Source of the DNA: Campylobacteraceae bacterium
GTDB lineage: Bacteria; Campylobacterota; Campylobacteria; Campylobacterales; Campylobacteraceae
NCBI GenBank assembly: GCA_031263195.1
Contig: JAISGD010000026.1
Span: 1 to 64,000, forward strand
Length of the DNA stretch: 64,000 nt
Reading direction: 5' to 3'
In this document: in pieces, positions 18,635 through 28,364 of the stretch
How positions within the stretch are numbered: position 1 is the stretch's first letter
How the letters are laid out: each line of letters opens with the position of its first letter
Position numbers and translations under genes: made by a program
The notes under the pieces: generated by a model
Told to the model about the DNA's origin: nothing
The model's input: only the letters and a program-made list of their open reading frames with translations
The model's database searches: none

Positions 18635-19171
18635 ATGTTAGAGGGCATACTAAGAGAGAGTATCGATAGAAAGGCGTTAAAAACGCTTAGACGAGATGGT
18701 TATCTGATTGCCAATATTTACGCAAAAGGCTTTGAGAATATCCACGCAGCATTTAAAGAGAATGAGTTTATAAAAGTTGTGCGCAAAAAAGACGGGCTTG
18801 TTTTTCCTGTGAAAATCGGCGAGAATGTTTATAGTGTGGTTATACAAGAGTATCAAAGAGAGCCTGTTAGCAATAAATTTTTGCATGTTGATTTGAAAGT
18901 AGCGCTTCCCGGCGTTGTTACAAAATATATGGTGCCTGTAGTTATAAATGGTACGGCAAAAGGTATCAAAGACAAAGGTGTTTTAGTGATATCAAAACGA
19001 AGACTTGGCGTAAAATGTACTGTTGAAAATCTTCCAAACGCTTTTGAACTTGATGTAAGCGACCTTGGAGTGGGAGATTCGCTGCTTGTAAGAGATATTA
19101 GAGTAAGTGCGGATGTAAAAATAGTAGAGGCGGATAGAGTTGCCGTTGTAGGCGTTATCAAAGCGCAATAG
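18635..19171 (+). CDS. rplY: 50S ribosomal protein L25/general stress protein Ctc
   Basis: Binds 5S rRNA in the large ribosomal subunit. The 178-residue length places it in the longer Ctc form with a C-terminal TL5-like domain. The start [31 protein letters not shown] corresponds in layout to the L25 N-terminal domain; [10 protein letters not shown] and the [20 protein letters not shown] region mark the second domain. It follows a probable promoter and begins the rplY-pth-permease series, a conserved order in Campylobacter. Confidence 0.93.
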   Translation: MLEGILRESIDRKALKTLRRDGYLIANIYAKGFENIHAAFKENEFIKVVRKKDGLVFPVKIGENVYSVVIQEYQREPVSNKFLHVDLKVALPGVVTKYMVPVVINGTAKGIKDKGVLVISKRRLGVKCTVENLPNAFELDVSDLGVGDSLLVRDIRVSADVKIVEADRVAVVGVIKAQ

Positions 19172-19179
19172 TAAAACAT

Positions 19180-19749
19180 ATGTTTTTGTTTGTGGGTCTT
19201 GGAAATCCTGCCGAGAATTACGCAAACACACGACATAACATAGGCTTTAAAGTGATAGAGTCATTAAGCGTTCACTTTAAAGCTTCTTGCATTTTAAAAC
19301 CCCAATTTTTCGGCGATTTGTATAAAATTCAAAATACTCTTTTTTTAAAACCAATGACATATATGAATAATTCCGGTAAAAGTGTTGGCGCTGTTGCTAA
19401 TTTTTATAAGCCGCGAGAGATAGTTGTCATACACGATGATATAGCCATACCTTTTGGTAGTGTGCGTATAAAACGCGGCGGTTCGGACGGGGGACATAAC
19501 GGGTTAAAGTCTATTGATGCATACATAGGGGCGGATTATATAAGGGTGCGTTTAGGTGTTGGTGCGCTGAAAGCAGAGCAGGATGCCGCCGGTTTTGTAT
19601 TGTCAAACTTTTCCAAAGAGGAGAGCAGCTGCGTTTTGAAGCTTATAGATTACGCTGCAATTATCTGTGAAGAATTGCTTGTAAAAAGCCTTGATGAGGT
19701 CAACAGGCAATATACCAGCAAAAAAGGGATTTGTGCAGGCAATGGTTAA
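19180..19749 (+). CDS. pth: Peptidyl-tRNA hydrolase
   Basis: Releases tRNA from peptidyl-tRNAs that drop off ribosomes. Signature blocks are FVGLGNPAENYANTRHNIGF (catalytic His in RHNIGF, Asn in GNP), KPMTYMNNSG, VIHDDIAIPFG (Asp) and KRGGSDGGHNGLKSI. Length is 189 residues. The start is eight bases after rplY; the 3' end overlaps the permease start by eight bases. Confidence 0.96.
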   Translation: MFLFVGLGNPAENYANTRHNIGFKVIESLSVHFKASCILKPQFFGDLYKIQNTLFLKPMTYMNNSGKSVGAVANFYKPREIVVIHDDIAIPFGSVRIKRGGSDGGHNGLKSIDAYIGADYIRVRLGVGALKAEQDAAGFVLSNFSKEESSCVLKLIDYAAIICEELLVKSLDEVNRQYTSKKGICAGNG

Positions 19750-20806
19750 AATATATCAGCGCTATATTGTATTGTTATATCTAAAGAATTTTTTTATTAT
19801 ATTTTGTTCATTGGAATTTTTTTACGCAGGCGTTGATTTTATCACTAATATCAGTAAACTTCCGGATTCTGCCAATCTGCAGTTTTTATATTTGCTGTTC
19901 AACTTAATGAGCGCGGTTAATTACACACTGCCGCTGTCCATCATTTTTGCGATGATAGTGTCTAAATTTTCTATGATTCGTTCCAATGAGTTAATTAGTA
20001 TGTATGCCGTAGGTATCACGAAAAACGCGCTTATTTTGCCTATATTTTGCACCGCGTTGTTTTTGACATTCGGGTATATCGCGCTTAATTTCACATCGTT
20101 TTCATATGCGTATGAATACAAAAGCAATCTGCTGAAATACAATCAAATTCTCTCTACATCATCTGATTTATTTTTAAAATACGAAGGCAAATATATCTAT
20201 TTTGGGGAGTTAAATCTCTTGAGGCAAGAGGTCACGGATGTAAAAATTTTTGATATTAAAGATAATGAATTGCAAGAAATTATAAGTGCGCAAAAAGGTG
20301 TTTTTGTTGATAATGCATGGATTTTGGAAAATGTTGAGATAACAAAAAAACCTGAAATAGCTGAAAATTTGAGCGTTAAATCGGAAATTATAAAATTACC
20401 TTATACGACGGTTTTGGAAAAATTCCGCCCCAAAATCATTGAAAATGCCTATTTGGGTCAGTCCTCGCTTTCCATTCCGGACGCTATTGATGCGATAATA
20501 TTTTTTGGCGCACAAGGCGTTAATATAGATTCCGTAAAAACGAACCTATATCTGATGATATTTTTTCCATTTTTCGCACCGTTTATCGTTGTAATTTTTT
20601 ACTATTACCTGCCTTTATCGGGGAGATTTTTCAACCTCGCACTGATGAATTTTGTCTTTGTTTTTACCGCACTTGCCGGTTGGGGAGTGCTTTTTGTATT
20701 GGGTAAATTCGCTTCAAACGGTGTTATAGCTGCAGAGATTTCCATATTGATGCCGATAGTTATTTTAAAAATTACCTCGTTGATTTTATATCGTAAAAAC
20801 CGCTAA
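19742..20806 (+). CDS. LptF/LptG family LPS export permease
   Basis: A YjgP/YjgQ family protein of 354 residues, expected to form part of the inner-membrane LptBFG transporter that pulls LPS out of the membrane. There are three hydrophobic helices in the N-terminal third (about residues 15-35, 55-80 and 97-118), a periplasmic jellyroll-like domain (about 125-260), and three helices at the C-terminus. I chose the ATG at 19742, which overlaps the pth stop, over a longer frame inside pth. In Campylobacter the same gene sits between pth and lysA. Which of LptF or LptG it is cannot be decided here. Confidence 0.85.
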   Translation: MVKIYQRYIVLLYLKNFFIIFCSLEFFYAGVDFITNISKLPDSANLQFLYLLFNLMSAVNYTLPLSIIFAMIVSKFSMIRSNELISMYAVGITKNALILPIFCTALFLTFGYIALNFTSFSYAYEYKSNLLKYNQILSTSSDLFLKYEGKYIYFGELNLLRQEVTDVKIFDIKDNELQEIISAQKGVFVDNAWILENVEITKKPEIAENLSVKSEIIKLPYTTVLEKFRPKIIENAYLGQSSLSIPDAIDAIIFFGAQGVNIDSVKTNLYLMIFFPFFAPFIVVIFYYYLPLSGRFFNLALMNFVFVFTALAGWGVLFVLGKFASNGVIAAEISILMPIVILKITSLILYRKNR

Positions 20807-20902
20807 ATAAATATTGGATTACGAAGCTTTATTCTATAAAAATTAAATTGAGAATGCAAAACTAACTTGATTAGCTTTAACAAGCTTTATGCAGCTTTTT
20901 GG

Positions 20903-20908
20903 TAAAAT
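20903..20908 (+). promoter_or_regulatory. Possible -10 element upstream of lysA
   Basis: TAAAAT, 29 bases before the lysA ATG, in an AT-rich gap of about 130 bases after the permease gene. It resembles a Campylobacterota -10 box but is one of several AT-rich matches in the gap. Confidence 0.3.
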
Positions 20909-20936
20909 ATCCTCTATTTTTTGACCAAGGTGCATT

Positions 20937-22160
20937 ATGGATTTTAAAAAATTGGCGCAAAAATATCAAACGCCGTTATACATATATGATTTTGATTGCA
21001 TTAGCGAGCGATTTAACTCTGTGAAAGAGGCTTTTCGCGCACGCAAATCACTCATCTGCTATGCCGTCAAAGCGAACTCAAACTTGAGCGTTTTAAAACA
21101 TTTAATCTCGCTTGGAGCAGGATGCGACTGTGTGTCTGCCGAAGAAATTAAAAAGGCATTATTGGCCGGCGCTGCAAAATATAAAATTATCTTCAGCGGT
21201 GTAGGTAAAAATGACAGTGAGATAGAATTTGCGCTGAAAGAGAATATTTTAATGCTCAATGTCGAGAGCGAGGCAGAATTAAAAAGAGTTGAAAAAATAG
21301 CTGAAAATTTGAAAATAACCGCAAGGATAAGTATACGTGTAAATCCTGATGTGGATGCTAAGACGCATCCTTATATCTCCACGGGACTTAAAAAAAATAA
21401 ATTTGGCGTAGATGTAGATACGGCAAAAAAACTCTATATTTATTGCAAAAGTTCACCGTTTTTAGAGCCTGTAGGCATACACTGTCATATAGGAAGTCAG
21501 ATACTTGATATAGCGCCGTACCGTGATGCGACCATGGTAACAGCCGACCTTTTGAGAAACTTAAGAGCGCTTGAGATAGATATCAAATTCTTTGATGTAG
21601 GCGGTGGGCTTGGTATTCGCTATAAAGATGAAGTTACGATTGAGTCTTACGATTTTGCGCAAGCCGTATTGGCAAATTTATCGGGAACAGATGTAACGAT
21701 AGCATGTGAGCTTGGGCGGTTTTTAGTCGGAAACAGCGGATATTTGCTTACAAAAGTTTTATATGAAAAGTACAATGGCGCAAAACGATTTGTTATTGTA
21801 GATGCAGCTATGAATGATTTAATCAGACCAAGCCTGTATAACGCTTACCACGAGATAGAGGCGGTAGATAAAAATAGAGACGGCGATTTGGCCGACGTTG
21901 TTGGACCTATTTGCGAAAGTGGTGATTTTTTAGCCAAAGAGGTGGTATTGCCGCCTCTTGAAAACGGTGATTTATTAGTAGTGAAAAGCACGGGAGCTTA
22001 CGGTTTTAGTATGAGCAGTAATTATAACTCCCGTCTGCGTGCCGCTGAAGTGGCGATAGAAAACGGTAAAGAACGTTTAATAAGAAGACGGGAAGAGTTT
22101 GAGGATTTAGTAAGGCTGGAAAGAGAGTATTTGGAGGGAGCGAATGAAGAGAATCGGTGA
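20937..22160 (+). CDS. lysA: Diaminopimelate decarboxylase
   Basis: PLP enzyme of fold type III that converts meso-diaminopimelate to lysine. The PLP lysine is in CYAVKANSNLSVL (about K41), with GIHCHIGSQI, VGGGLGIRY, and the C-terminal GPICESGDFLA holding the catalytic Cys. TGAYGFSMSSNYNSR completes the signature. It has 407 residues. It overlaps pheA by 17 bases. The use of meso-diaminopimelate matches the DNPR specificity motif in MurE. Confidence 0.97.
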   Translation: MDFKKLAQKYQTPLYIYDFDCISERFNSVKEAFRARKSLICYAVKANSNLSVLKHLISLGAGCDCVSAEEIKKALLAGAAKYKIIFSGVGKNDSEIEFALKENILMLNVESEAELKRVEKIAENLKITARISIRVNPDVDAKTHPYISTGLKKNKFGVDVDTAKKLYIYCKSSPFLEPVGIHCHIGSQILDIAPYRDATMVTADLLRNLRALEIDIKFFDVGGGLGIRYKDEVTIESYDFAQAVLANLSGTDVTIACELGRFLVGNSGYLLTKVLYEKYNGAKRFVIVDAAMNDLIRPSLYNAYHEIEAVDKNRDGDLADVVGPICESGDFLAKEVVLPPLENGDLLVVKSTGAYGFSMSSNYNSRLRAAEVAIENGKERLIRRREEFEDLVRLEREYLEGANEENR

Positions 22161-23214
22161 ATATAGACGCGAGATAGATAAGATAGACGATAAGATTTTA
22201 GAGCTTTTAAATGAGCGCATGAGTTTTGTCAAAGAGATAGGAGCGCTTAAACATTCTGAAAAGCAGCCCATCTATCGTCCTGAGCGTGAAAAAGAGATAC
22301 TTGATCGCTTGAAACACCAAAGCAAAGGCTCTGTAAAAGGGGGAGCGATAGAAGCTATATATTCGGAAATATTTGCCGTAAGTCGAAATATAGAATTTCC
22401 TGAAAAAATAGCTTTTTTGGGTCCCGAGGGTACGTATTCGCACCAGGCTGCTCAACGCAGATTCGGTGCGCAAGGTACATATTTGGCGTTAAACTCTATT
22501 GAGGCTGTATTTGAAGTGCTTTGCAACAAAGAGGCTAAATATGGCGTTGTACCGATAGAGAATAACACCGAAGGGGCGGTCGGTATCACGCTTGATTGTT
22601 TGGGTAAATATCAAGATATTAAAATAGTGGCCGAATTGTATATGGATATTCACCACTCTTTCGCGACATTTGCCGAAGATGTCAAAGACATAAAACGTAT
22701 CTATTCGCATCCGCAAGGATATAATCAATGCAGACAGTTTTTGGAAACGCATATGTTGAGCGGCGCCGAGTTTGTACCTGCCAAATCAACCGCTCAAGCG
22801 GCTGGTATGGCAAGTATAGAAGAGGGTGCAGCTGCTATCTGCTCACATATAGCGGCAAAACTTTATAATGTTCCGATACTCTTTGAAAAGATAGAGGATA
22901 ACTTGGCAAATAGAACACGTTTTATTATTTTAAGCGATTTTAAAAATGTTAAGGGCGTAAAAAATAAAACCTCCATTCTGGCCAAAACACAAGATAAGCC
23001 TGGCGGGCTTTTGTCTTTGTTGGAGGTATTTAGGAATGCGAATATAAATCTCACAAAGTTAGAGTCGCGGCCGATTAAAGGAAGAGATTTTAAAAGGGTA
23101 TTTTATCTTGATTTTGAAGGGCATATTGACGATGAAAATATACAAAATATGCTTAACGGTAACGGCAAGATATATGATATTATATGGCTTGGAAGCTACA
23201 TTTTTGAAGGATAA
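22144..23214 (+). CDS. pheA: Bifunctional chorismate mutase/prephenate dehydratase
   Basis: Two steps of phenylalanine synthesis in one protein of 356 residues. An AroQ-type chorismate mutase helix bundle lies at residues 1 to about 85 (RREIDKIDDKILELLNERM). Prephenate dehydratase follows from about 90 to 265 (FLGPEGTYSHQAA, PIENNTEGAVG, NRTRFIIL with the conserved TRF). A C-terminal ACT domain from about 275 (SILAKTQDKPGGLLSLLEVF, LESRPIKG) would give feedback control by phenylalanine. It overlaps lysA and ends three bases before hisC. Confidence 0.96.
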   Translation: MKRIGEYRREIDKIDDKILELLNERMSFVKEIGALKHSEKQPIYRPEREKEILDRLKHQSKGSVKGGAIEAIYSEIFAVSRNIEFPEKIAFLGPEGTYSHQAAQRRFGAQGTYLALNSIEAVFEVLCNKEAKYGVVPIENNTEGAVGITLDCLGKYQDIKIVAELYMDIHHSFATFAEDVKDIKRIYSHPQGYNQCRQFLETHMLSGAEFVPAKSTAQAAGMASIEEGAAAICSHIAAKLYNVPILFEKIEDNLANRTRFIILSDFKNVKGVKNKTSILAKTQDKPGGLLSLLEVFRNANINLTKLESRPIKGRDFKRVFYLDFEGHIDDENIQNMLNGNGKIYDIIWLGSYIFEG

Positions 23215-23217
23215 AAG

Positions 23218-24321
23218 ATGGTGTTTAACAAAACTCTGGATAATTTAAATAACTACGAAGCCGGCAAACCGATAGAACTTGTAGTGCGTGAATACGGCGT
23301 AAATGCAAGCGATGTAATCAAAGTAGCCAGCAATGAAAATCCATATGGATGCAGTAAAAGAGCAGTCGAAGCGGTGCGCGCGGAAACTTTAAAAATGAAT
23401 CTCTATCCGGATGACAGTATGTATGAATTAAAAGAGGCGTTGGCTCAAAAATATGGCGTTAAAAGTCACAATATTATTATCGGCTCGGGAAGTGACCAAA
23501 TTATAGAGTTTTCGCTATTTGCCAAAGCCAATCCGTCCAATAAAATCTTGATGGCGAAAACGACATTCGCCATGTATGAAATATATGGCAAAAGGACCGG
23601 CACAAACATTCTCAAAACAACTTCGGAAGGACATGATTTACAAGAATTTATTGATATCTATAAAGCGAATGAGAATGTAGCCGTAGTGTTTTTATGTCTG
23701 CCGAATAACCCGCTTGGTGAATGTCTTGGTAAACAGGAAGTGTTTGAGTTTTTAGAGCAGATTTCACCAGATACGCTTGCCGTGATAGACGGCGCTTATC
23801 AAGAGTTCGCGGCATATAAGGACGAGGATAAAAAGATTGACCCTAAAGAGCTTATAGAGACTTTCCCTAATACCATATATTTGGGCACATTTTCCAAGGC
23901 ATACGGACTTGGCGGTATGCGTACGGGATATGGTGTGGGTGATGTTAAAGTTATAAGCGCGCTTTCTAAACTGCGTTCGCCGTTTAATATCACGACTTTG
24001 AGTTTGAAAGCGGCGATAGAGGCTTTAAAAGATGAAGAGTTTATAAAAATGACCGTTTCTAAAAATTTTGAACAGATGCGCCGTTACGAAGAGTTCGCAT
24101 ATGAGCTTGATTTGGAATTTATTCAAAGTTATACAAATTTTATAACTTACAAGTTTGGCGCGGCTAAAAACTCCTCCGATATTTGTGAGAAGTTGATGAG
24201 GCAAGGCATTATTATAAGGGATTTGAAAAGTTACGGCATGAATGCTGCGCGTATTACGATAGGTACCAAAGAACAGAACGATAAGATATTGCGGCATTTA
24301 AAAGCCGTATATCAAGGGTAA
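23218..24321 (+). CDS. hisC: Histidinol-phosphate aminotransferase
   Basis: Class II PLP aminotransferase of histidine synthesis, which in this group may also transaminate aromatic keto acids after PheA. It shows [48 protein letters not shown] and [15 protein letters not shown], the last containing the PLP lysine. It has 367 residues. Only seven bases separate its stop from dxs; in Campylobacter jejuni fliF, fliG and fliH lie between these two genes as I recall. Confidence 0.95.
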   Translation: MVFNKTLDNLNNYEAGKPIELVVREYGVNASDVIKVASNENPYGCSKRAVEAVRAETLKMNLYPDDSMYELKEALAQKYGVKSHNIIIGSGSDQIIEFSLFAKANPSNKILMAKTTFAMYEIYGKRTGTNILKTTSEGHDLQEFIDIYKANENVAVVFLCLPNNPLGECLGKQEVFEFLEQISPDTLAVIDGAYQEFAAYKDEDKKIDPKELIETFPNTIYLGTFSKAYGLGGMRTGYGVGDVKVISALSKLRSPFNITTLSLKAAIEALKDEEFIKMTVSKNFEQMRRYEEFAYELDLEFIQSYTNFITYKFGAAKNSSDICEKLMRQGIIIRDLKSYGMNAARITIGTKEQNDKILRHLKAVYQG

Positions 24322-24328
24322 CGTAAGA

Positions 24329-26149
24329 GTGGATATAAAAAAACTTGGGTTTGAGGAGCTGGAAAATCTTTGCGGCAAGATACGTACAAAAATTGTTGAA
24401 GTAGTCAGTCATAACGGAGGACATCTCAGCTCAAATATGGGTGCGGTGGAACTGATAGTAGCAATGCATTATGTGTTTGATGTTAAAAATGACCCTTTTA
24501 TATTTGACGTCAGTCATCAATCTTATGCGCATAAACTCTTAACCGACAGGTGGGAAAACTTTGATACGCTACGTCAAAAAGACGGCATAAGCGGCTATAC
24601 AAAACCTTCGGAATCCCCGTATGATTATTTTATAGCTGGACATAGTTCCACATCTTTATCTTTGGCTCTTGGTGCGGCTAAAGCTATCCGTTTAAAAGGA
24701 GAAGAGGGCAGACGCATACCGGTAGCGTTGATAGGCGATGGAGCTATGAGTGCAGGAATAGCATATGAGGCTTTAAATGAGTTGGGCGATAGAAAGTATC
24801 CGGTTGTCATTATACTAAACGATAATGAGATGAGTATTTCAAAACCTATAGGCGCTATCAGTAAATACCTTTCGCAAATGATGGCGGGACGGTTTTATCA
24901 AAAATTTAAACGCAAAGTTGAGCAGATTCTTGATTATCTGCCAGAATCCGCCACATATATGGCGAAAAGATTTGAGGATGGTTTTAAGCTTATAACTCCA
25001 GGTATGCTTTTTGAGGAGCTTGGTTTGGAATATATAGGTCCTGTGGATGGACATGATTTACGTGCGCTTTCTCACACATTTCTAACAGCCAAAAAACTTG
25101 CCAAACCTGTTATTGTACATGCACAGACTATCAAAGGCAAAGGATATATAAAAGCTGAAGGTCAGTTTGAAAAGTGGCATGGGGTGTCGCCGTTTAATAT
25201 TGAAAGCGGTGAACCTGTAAATAGTGAAAAAGATAAAAAAAGTGCTACTACGCTTTTTAGCGATGCGCTTTTGGAGTTGGCCAGAGAACATAAAAATGTT
25301 GTCGGTGTTACAGCGGCTATGCCGAGCGGTACGGGTTTAAACAGGCTTATATCTGAATTTCCCGAGCGTTTTTGGGATGTGGCGATTGCCGAGCAGCATG
25401 CCGTAACGTCTATGTGCGCGATGGCAAAAGAGGGGTTTAAGCCGTTTGTGACAATATACTCCACATTTTTGCAGCGCGCTTATGATCAGATTATTCACGA
25501 TGCGGCGATAATGAATCTTAGCGTAGTTTTTGCGATAGATAGGGCAGGTATTGTTGGTGAAGACGGCGAAACACATCAAGGCGCTTTCGATATATCATAT
25601 TTGAATGTTATACCGAATATGACTATTTTTGCGCCGCGTGATGAAATCGGAATGAAACATGCGGTAGAGTTTGGCTACAACTATAGTGGTGTTTGCGCAT
25701 TTAGGTATCCGAGAAACAGCTTTTTGCCCTGTAATGGTTTCGAGTCGTCCTCTTTTAAATACGGAACGGGTGAAATCCTTAAAAAGGGAGAATCCGAAAA
25801 ACTCTTTATAGGTTTTGGCAACGGTGTTGGACGTGCGCTTTTATGTGCAAAACTCATAAATGAAGATATAAGCGTAGTTGATTTGAGATTTGTTAAACCT
25901 TTTGATAAGGAGCTTTTAAGAAAATTGGTAAAAAAGTATAAAAAGTGGTATATTTTCAGTGACAGCGCTAAACGCGGCGGAGTCGGTGAAATACTATCCG
26001 GATTTTTGGCCGGGGAGGGGATAAAAGACGTAACAATTACGAGTTTTGAGTATCCGGATGCGTTTATACAACATGGTAATACTGTGGATATTGAAGAGAC
26101 GCTTGGACTCCTTCCGTACCAATTAGCTGAAAGAATTATAAAAAAGTGA
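24329..26149 (+). CDS. dxs: 1-deoxy-D-xylulose-5-phosphate synthase
   Basis: Thiamine-diphosphate enzyme that begins the MEP isoprenoid pathway from pyruvate and glyceraldehyde 3-phosphate. It shows HNGGHLSSNMGAVEL, FDVSHQSYAHKLLT, GDGAMSAGIAYEALN (TPP site), KGKGY, EQHAVTSMCAMAKEG and DRAGIVGEDGETHQGAFD. It has 606 residues. The start is GTG at 24329, right after hisC. It provides precursors for IspA and for the undecaprenyl carrier recycled by UppP. Confidence 0.97.
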   Translation: MDIKKLGFEELENLCGKIRTKIVEVVSHNGGHLSSNMGAVELIVAMHYVFDVKNDPFIFDVSHQSYAHKLLTDRWENFDTLRQKDGISGYTKPSESPYDYFIAGHSSTSLSLALGAAKAIRLKGEEGRRIPVALIGDGAMSAGIAYEALNELGDRKYPVVIILNDNEMSISKPIGAISKYLSQMMAGRFYQKFKRKVEQILDYLPESATYMAKRFEDGFKLITPGMLFEELGLEYIGPVDGHDLRALSHTFLTAKKLAKPVIVHAQTIKGKGYIKAEGQFEKWHGVSPFNIESGEPVNSEKDKKSATTLFSDALLELAREHKNVVGVTAAMPSGTGLNRLISEFPERFWDVAIAEQHAVTSMCAMAKEGFKPFVTIYSTFLQRAYDQIIHDAAIMNLSVVFAIDRAGIVGEDGETHQGAFDISYLNVIPNMTIFAPRDEIGMKHAVEFGYNYSGVCAFRYPRNSFLPCNGFESSSFKYGTGEILKKGESEKLFIGFGNGVGRALLCAKLINEDISVVDLRFVKPFDKELLRKLVKKYKKWYIFSDSAKRGGVGEILSGFLAGEGIKDVTITSFEYPDAFIQHGNTVDIEETLGLLPYQLAERIIKK

Positions 26150-26199
26150 ATTATAAAAAATATTAGTTAAAAAAAATATTCGTATGTAAGATTTTTTGA

Positions 26200-26205
26200 T
26201 ATAAT
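26200..26205 (+). promoter_or_regulatory. Probable -10 element upstream of perR
   Basis: A perfect TATAAT lies 35 bases before the perR ATG within a very AT-rich leader (AGATTTTTTGATATAATG). The AT-rich stretch just upstream could also hold an operator for autoregulation, but no clear inverted repeat was confirmed. Confidence 0.55.
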
Positions 26206-26239
26206 GTAATGAAAAATTTTATTTAAAGGAAAATTATCC

Positions 26240-26653
26240 ATGGATTTGATTCCTCATTTGAGAGAAAGACGTCTTAAAGTGACACCGCAAAGGATGTCAA
26301 TACTTAAGATTTTAAATCGCCATATACATCCAAGCGTAGATGAATTATATGAAGAGATTAGAAAGGATTTTCCCTCTATATCGCTCGCAACAGTATACAA
26401 AAACTTGAATATCCTAAAAGATACCGGTATGGTTTTTGAGATAAATACGCACACTAATAAATCAAAACTTGATATATATATGCACCCTCATGCGCATATA
26501 GTATGCAAAAAATGCGGTGCGCTTTTTGATATGGATTTTACGGATAGTGTATATGCGTATAAAAAAGAGCTTGAAAAAAAGATTGCTGGAAAGATAACTA
26601 AATTTGATGTTACCGCTACTGTAGACTCTTGTGAAAATTGTAAAATAGTTTAG
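26240..26653 (+). CDS. perR: Fur-family peroxide-responsive regulator PerR
   Basis: Metal-binding repressor of the Fur superfamily, 137 residues. The winged helix covers about residues 1-85 (LKVTPQRMSILKIL, SISLATVYKNLNIL). Zn site Cys pairs are CKKC (about 93-96) and CENC near the C-terminus, and HPHAHIVC gives regulatory-metal His residues. The position directly after dxs matches perR in Campylobacter, which supports PerR over Fur. It is expected to control oxidative-stress genes such as the rubrerythrin at 52.9 kb, although no operator was demonstrated here. Confidence 0.85.
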   Translation: MDLIPHLRERRLKVTPQRMSILKILNRHIHPSVDELYEEIRKDFPSISLATVYKNLNILKDTGMVFEINTHTNKSKLDIYMHPHAHIVCKKCGALFDMDFTDSVYAYKKELEKKIAGKITKFDVTATVDSCENCKIV

Positions 26654-26737
26654 ATATTTTATCATAAACTTTAAGATTTTCTAAATCAAAACGCCTTTTC
26701 ATATATATTTAAAATAGTTTATGCAATAATATTGCAC

Positions 26738-26743
26738 TATAAT
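26738..26743 (+). promoter_or_regulatory. Probable -10 element of the VWA-phosphatase-kinase operon
   Basis: TATAAT, 14 bases upstream of the ATG at 26758, follows an AT-rich region (GCAATAATATTGCAC). The short distance would make a leader of only a few bases. The RBS-like AAGGG lies just before the start. Confidence 0.5.
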
Positions 26744-26757
26744 TATAAGGGTTAATT

Positions 26758-27603
26758 ATGAAAGAGCAGGCGCAGATTAATAGAAAAAACCCAACAGCGT
26801 TTCTGTTTGTTGTAGACCAATCGCTTTCTATGGGATATATAATGCCCGCGGTTAATAAACCGAAAGCTAAACATGTGTCCGATGTTATCAATAGAACCAT
26901 CCTCAATCTAATAGACCTTTGCAATAAAGCCGATGGCGTAAGGGACTATTTTTATGTAGGTATTATCGGATATAACGGCAGAGGTGTAAAAAATGCGCTT
27001 TTTGATGAACAGGATAAGGATATATTAAATTCCATATCGCAAGTTGCCGATAATGTAAAAAAGATAGAACACATAGTCGAAAAAGTTGACAACGGTCTTG
27101 GCGAAATAGTGGAAAAACATATAGAGTTTCCGGTATGGATGGAACCTGATGCAGATGGCGAAACACCTATGTGCGAAGCTTTTGAATTAGCCAAGAATAC
27201 GCTTGATGAGTGGTGTAAAAACAACCCTAACTCTTATCCGCCGACACTTATACATATTACAGACGGCGATTCCACAGACGGTAATCCGGAAGAGATAGCC
27301 GAAGATATTAAAAAACTTTGCACGCTTTACGGCAATGCGCTTATATTTAATTTGCACGTAAGTTCGTTTGACGCCAATACTATAGAGTATCCTTTCAGCG
27401 ATAATAATATTACCGACGAGTATGCGAAAATGCTCTTTAAAATGTCAAGCGTATTTCCTGAAAATTTGATAGGTAAAGCTAATGACAGAGGATATAGAGT
27501 CGTCAATAATTCAAGAGGTTTTATATTTAACGCAGATGCTGTCGATGTCGTAAATTTTCTCGAGATAGGTACGCTGCCGACAAATCCATTTAAAAGACGA
27601 TAG
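26758..27603 (+). CDS. von Willebrand factor A protein, TerY/YegL-like
   Basis: A 281-residue VWA protein. The metal-ion adhesion site is complete: DQSLS (D20, S22, S24), a Thr in DGETPMCEAF, and the Asp in HITDGDSTDG. There is no signal peptide or membrane segment, so it should be cytoplasmic. It is the first gene of a three-gene operon with a PP2C-like phosphatase and a kinase-like protein. That trio resembles the TerY-phosphatase-kinase triads described around tellurite-resistance-type systems and E. coli yegL-yegK-yegI. The role of the VWA protein there is thought to be scaffold or sensor. The client is unknown. Confidence 0.85.
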   Translation: MKEQAQINRKNPTAFLFVVDQSLSMGYIMPAVNKPKAKHVSDVINRTILNLIDLCNKADGVRDYFYVGIIGYNGRGVKNALFDEQDKDILNSISQVADNVKKIEHIVEKVDNGLGEIVEKHIEFPVWMEPDADGETPMCEAFELAKNTLDEWCKNNPNSYPPTLIHITDGDSTDGNPEEIAEDIKKLCTLYGNALIFNLHVSSFDANTIEYPFSDNNITDEYAKMLFKMSSVFPENLIGKANDRGYRVVNNSRGFIFNADAVDVVNFLEIGTLPTNPFKRR

Positions 27604-27614
27604 GATATGGGTAA

Positions 27615-28355
27615 ATGGAGCTACTATTTTGCGGCTCAATACCTAAAAATGATTGTAAGCCATGTGAAAATGAGGACTATTATAATATAGGTGCATCTGG
27701 GCAGAATGTGCGTATAGCTGTCAGCGATGGCGCTACTATTTCATATGACTCAAAAAATTGGGCAAAAAGTCTGGCTGACTATTTTGTGCAAAAGGGCGCT
27801 ATCTCAAACAAAAATATGAACAGGCTCATCAAATCCTATTACTCCGGCTACTCAAATCGATTTGATTTTAAAAATTTAACACTTTTTCAGCGGCGTGGAC
27901 TTAGATTTGGCAGTTATGCGACCATACTTGGTGTAGAGTATAATTTTAACTCAAATCTAATGCAACTTGTCGGTGTTGGGGATAGCGTCGCTATTTTATT
28001 GGATAATTATACATTTGTGGACTCTTTTCCTTACTCTTTCGCAAAGGATTTTAGAAAAAATCCGAAACTTTTGAGTGCCAAAAAAAAGCACAATTACTTC
28101 TTTTCACACTCGAAAGAGTATGGCAAGTTTTATAAACTATGGGAACTTTCATCTATTTGTCAGCCTGTACTGCTTTGTATGACGGATGCGCTTGGAGAGT
28201 GGGCGTTCAAAAGTTATGAAAGCGGTAATGCAAATGTATGGAAGGAGCTTGCAGGTATAGCCGGTGTGAGAGATTTTAAGAGATTTGTTGATAAAAAGCG
28301 AGCCGATGGGATTATGAAGATAGATGATACTACGCTTATTTGCATGAAGTTCTAA
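27615..28355 (+). CDS. PP2C-like serine/threonine phosphatase
   Basis: A 246-residue protein of the PP2C superfamily in a divergent form. Metal-site motifs are NEDYY near residue 21, IAVSDGATIS (D38, G39), VGVGDSVAILL, CMTDALGEW and IDDTTLICM, in the expected order. It lies 11 bases after the VWA gene and nine before the kinase. An overlapping ATG at 27607 is in another frame and runs to an early stop; the frame at 27615 carries the motifs. It probably reverses phosphorylation by the downstream kinase. Closest in layout, as far as I know, are the YegK-type phosphatases. Confidence 0.8.
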   Translation: MELLFCGSIPKNDCKPCENEDYYNIGASGQNVRIAVSDGATISYDSKNWAKSLADYFVQKGAISNKNMNRLIKSYYSGYSNRFDFKNLTLFQRRGLRFGSYATILGVEYNFNSNLMQLVGVGDSVAILLDNYTFVDSFPYSFAKDFRKNPKLLSAKKKHNYFFSHSKEYGKFYKLWELSSICQPVLLCMTDALGEWAFKSYESGNANVWKELAGIAGVRDFKRFVDKKRADGIMKIDDTTLICMKF

Positions 28356-28364
28356 AGGATAAAT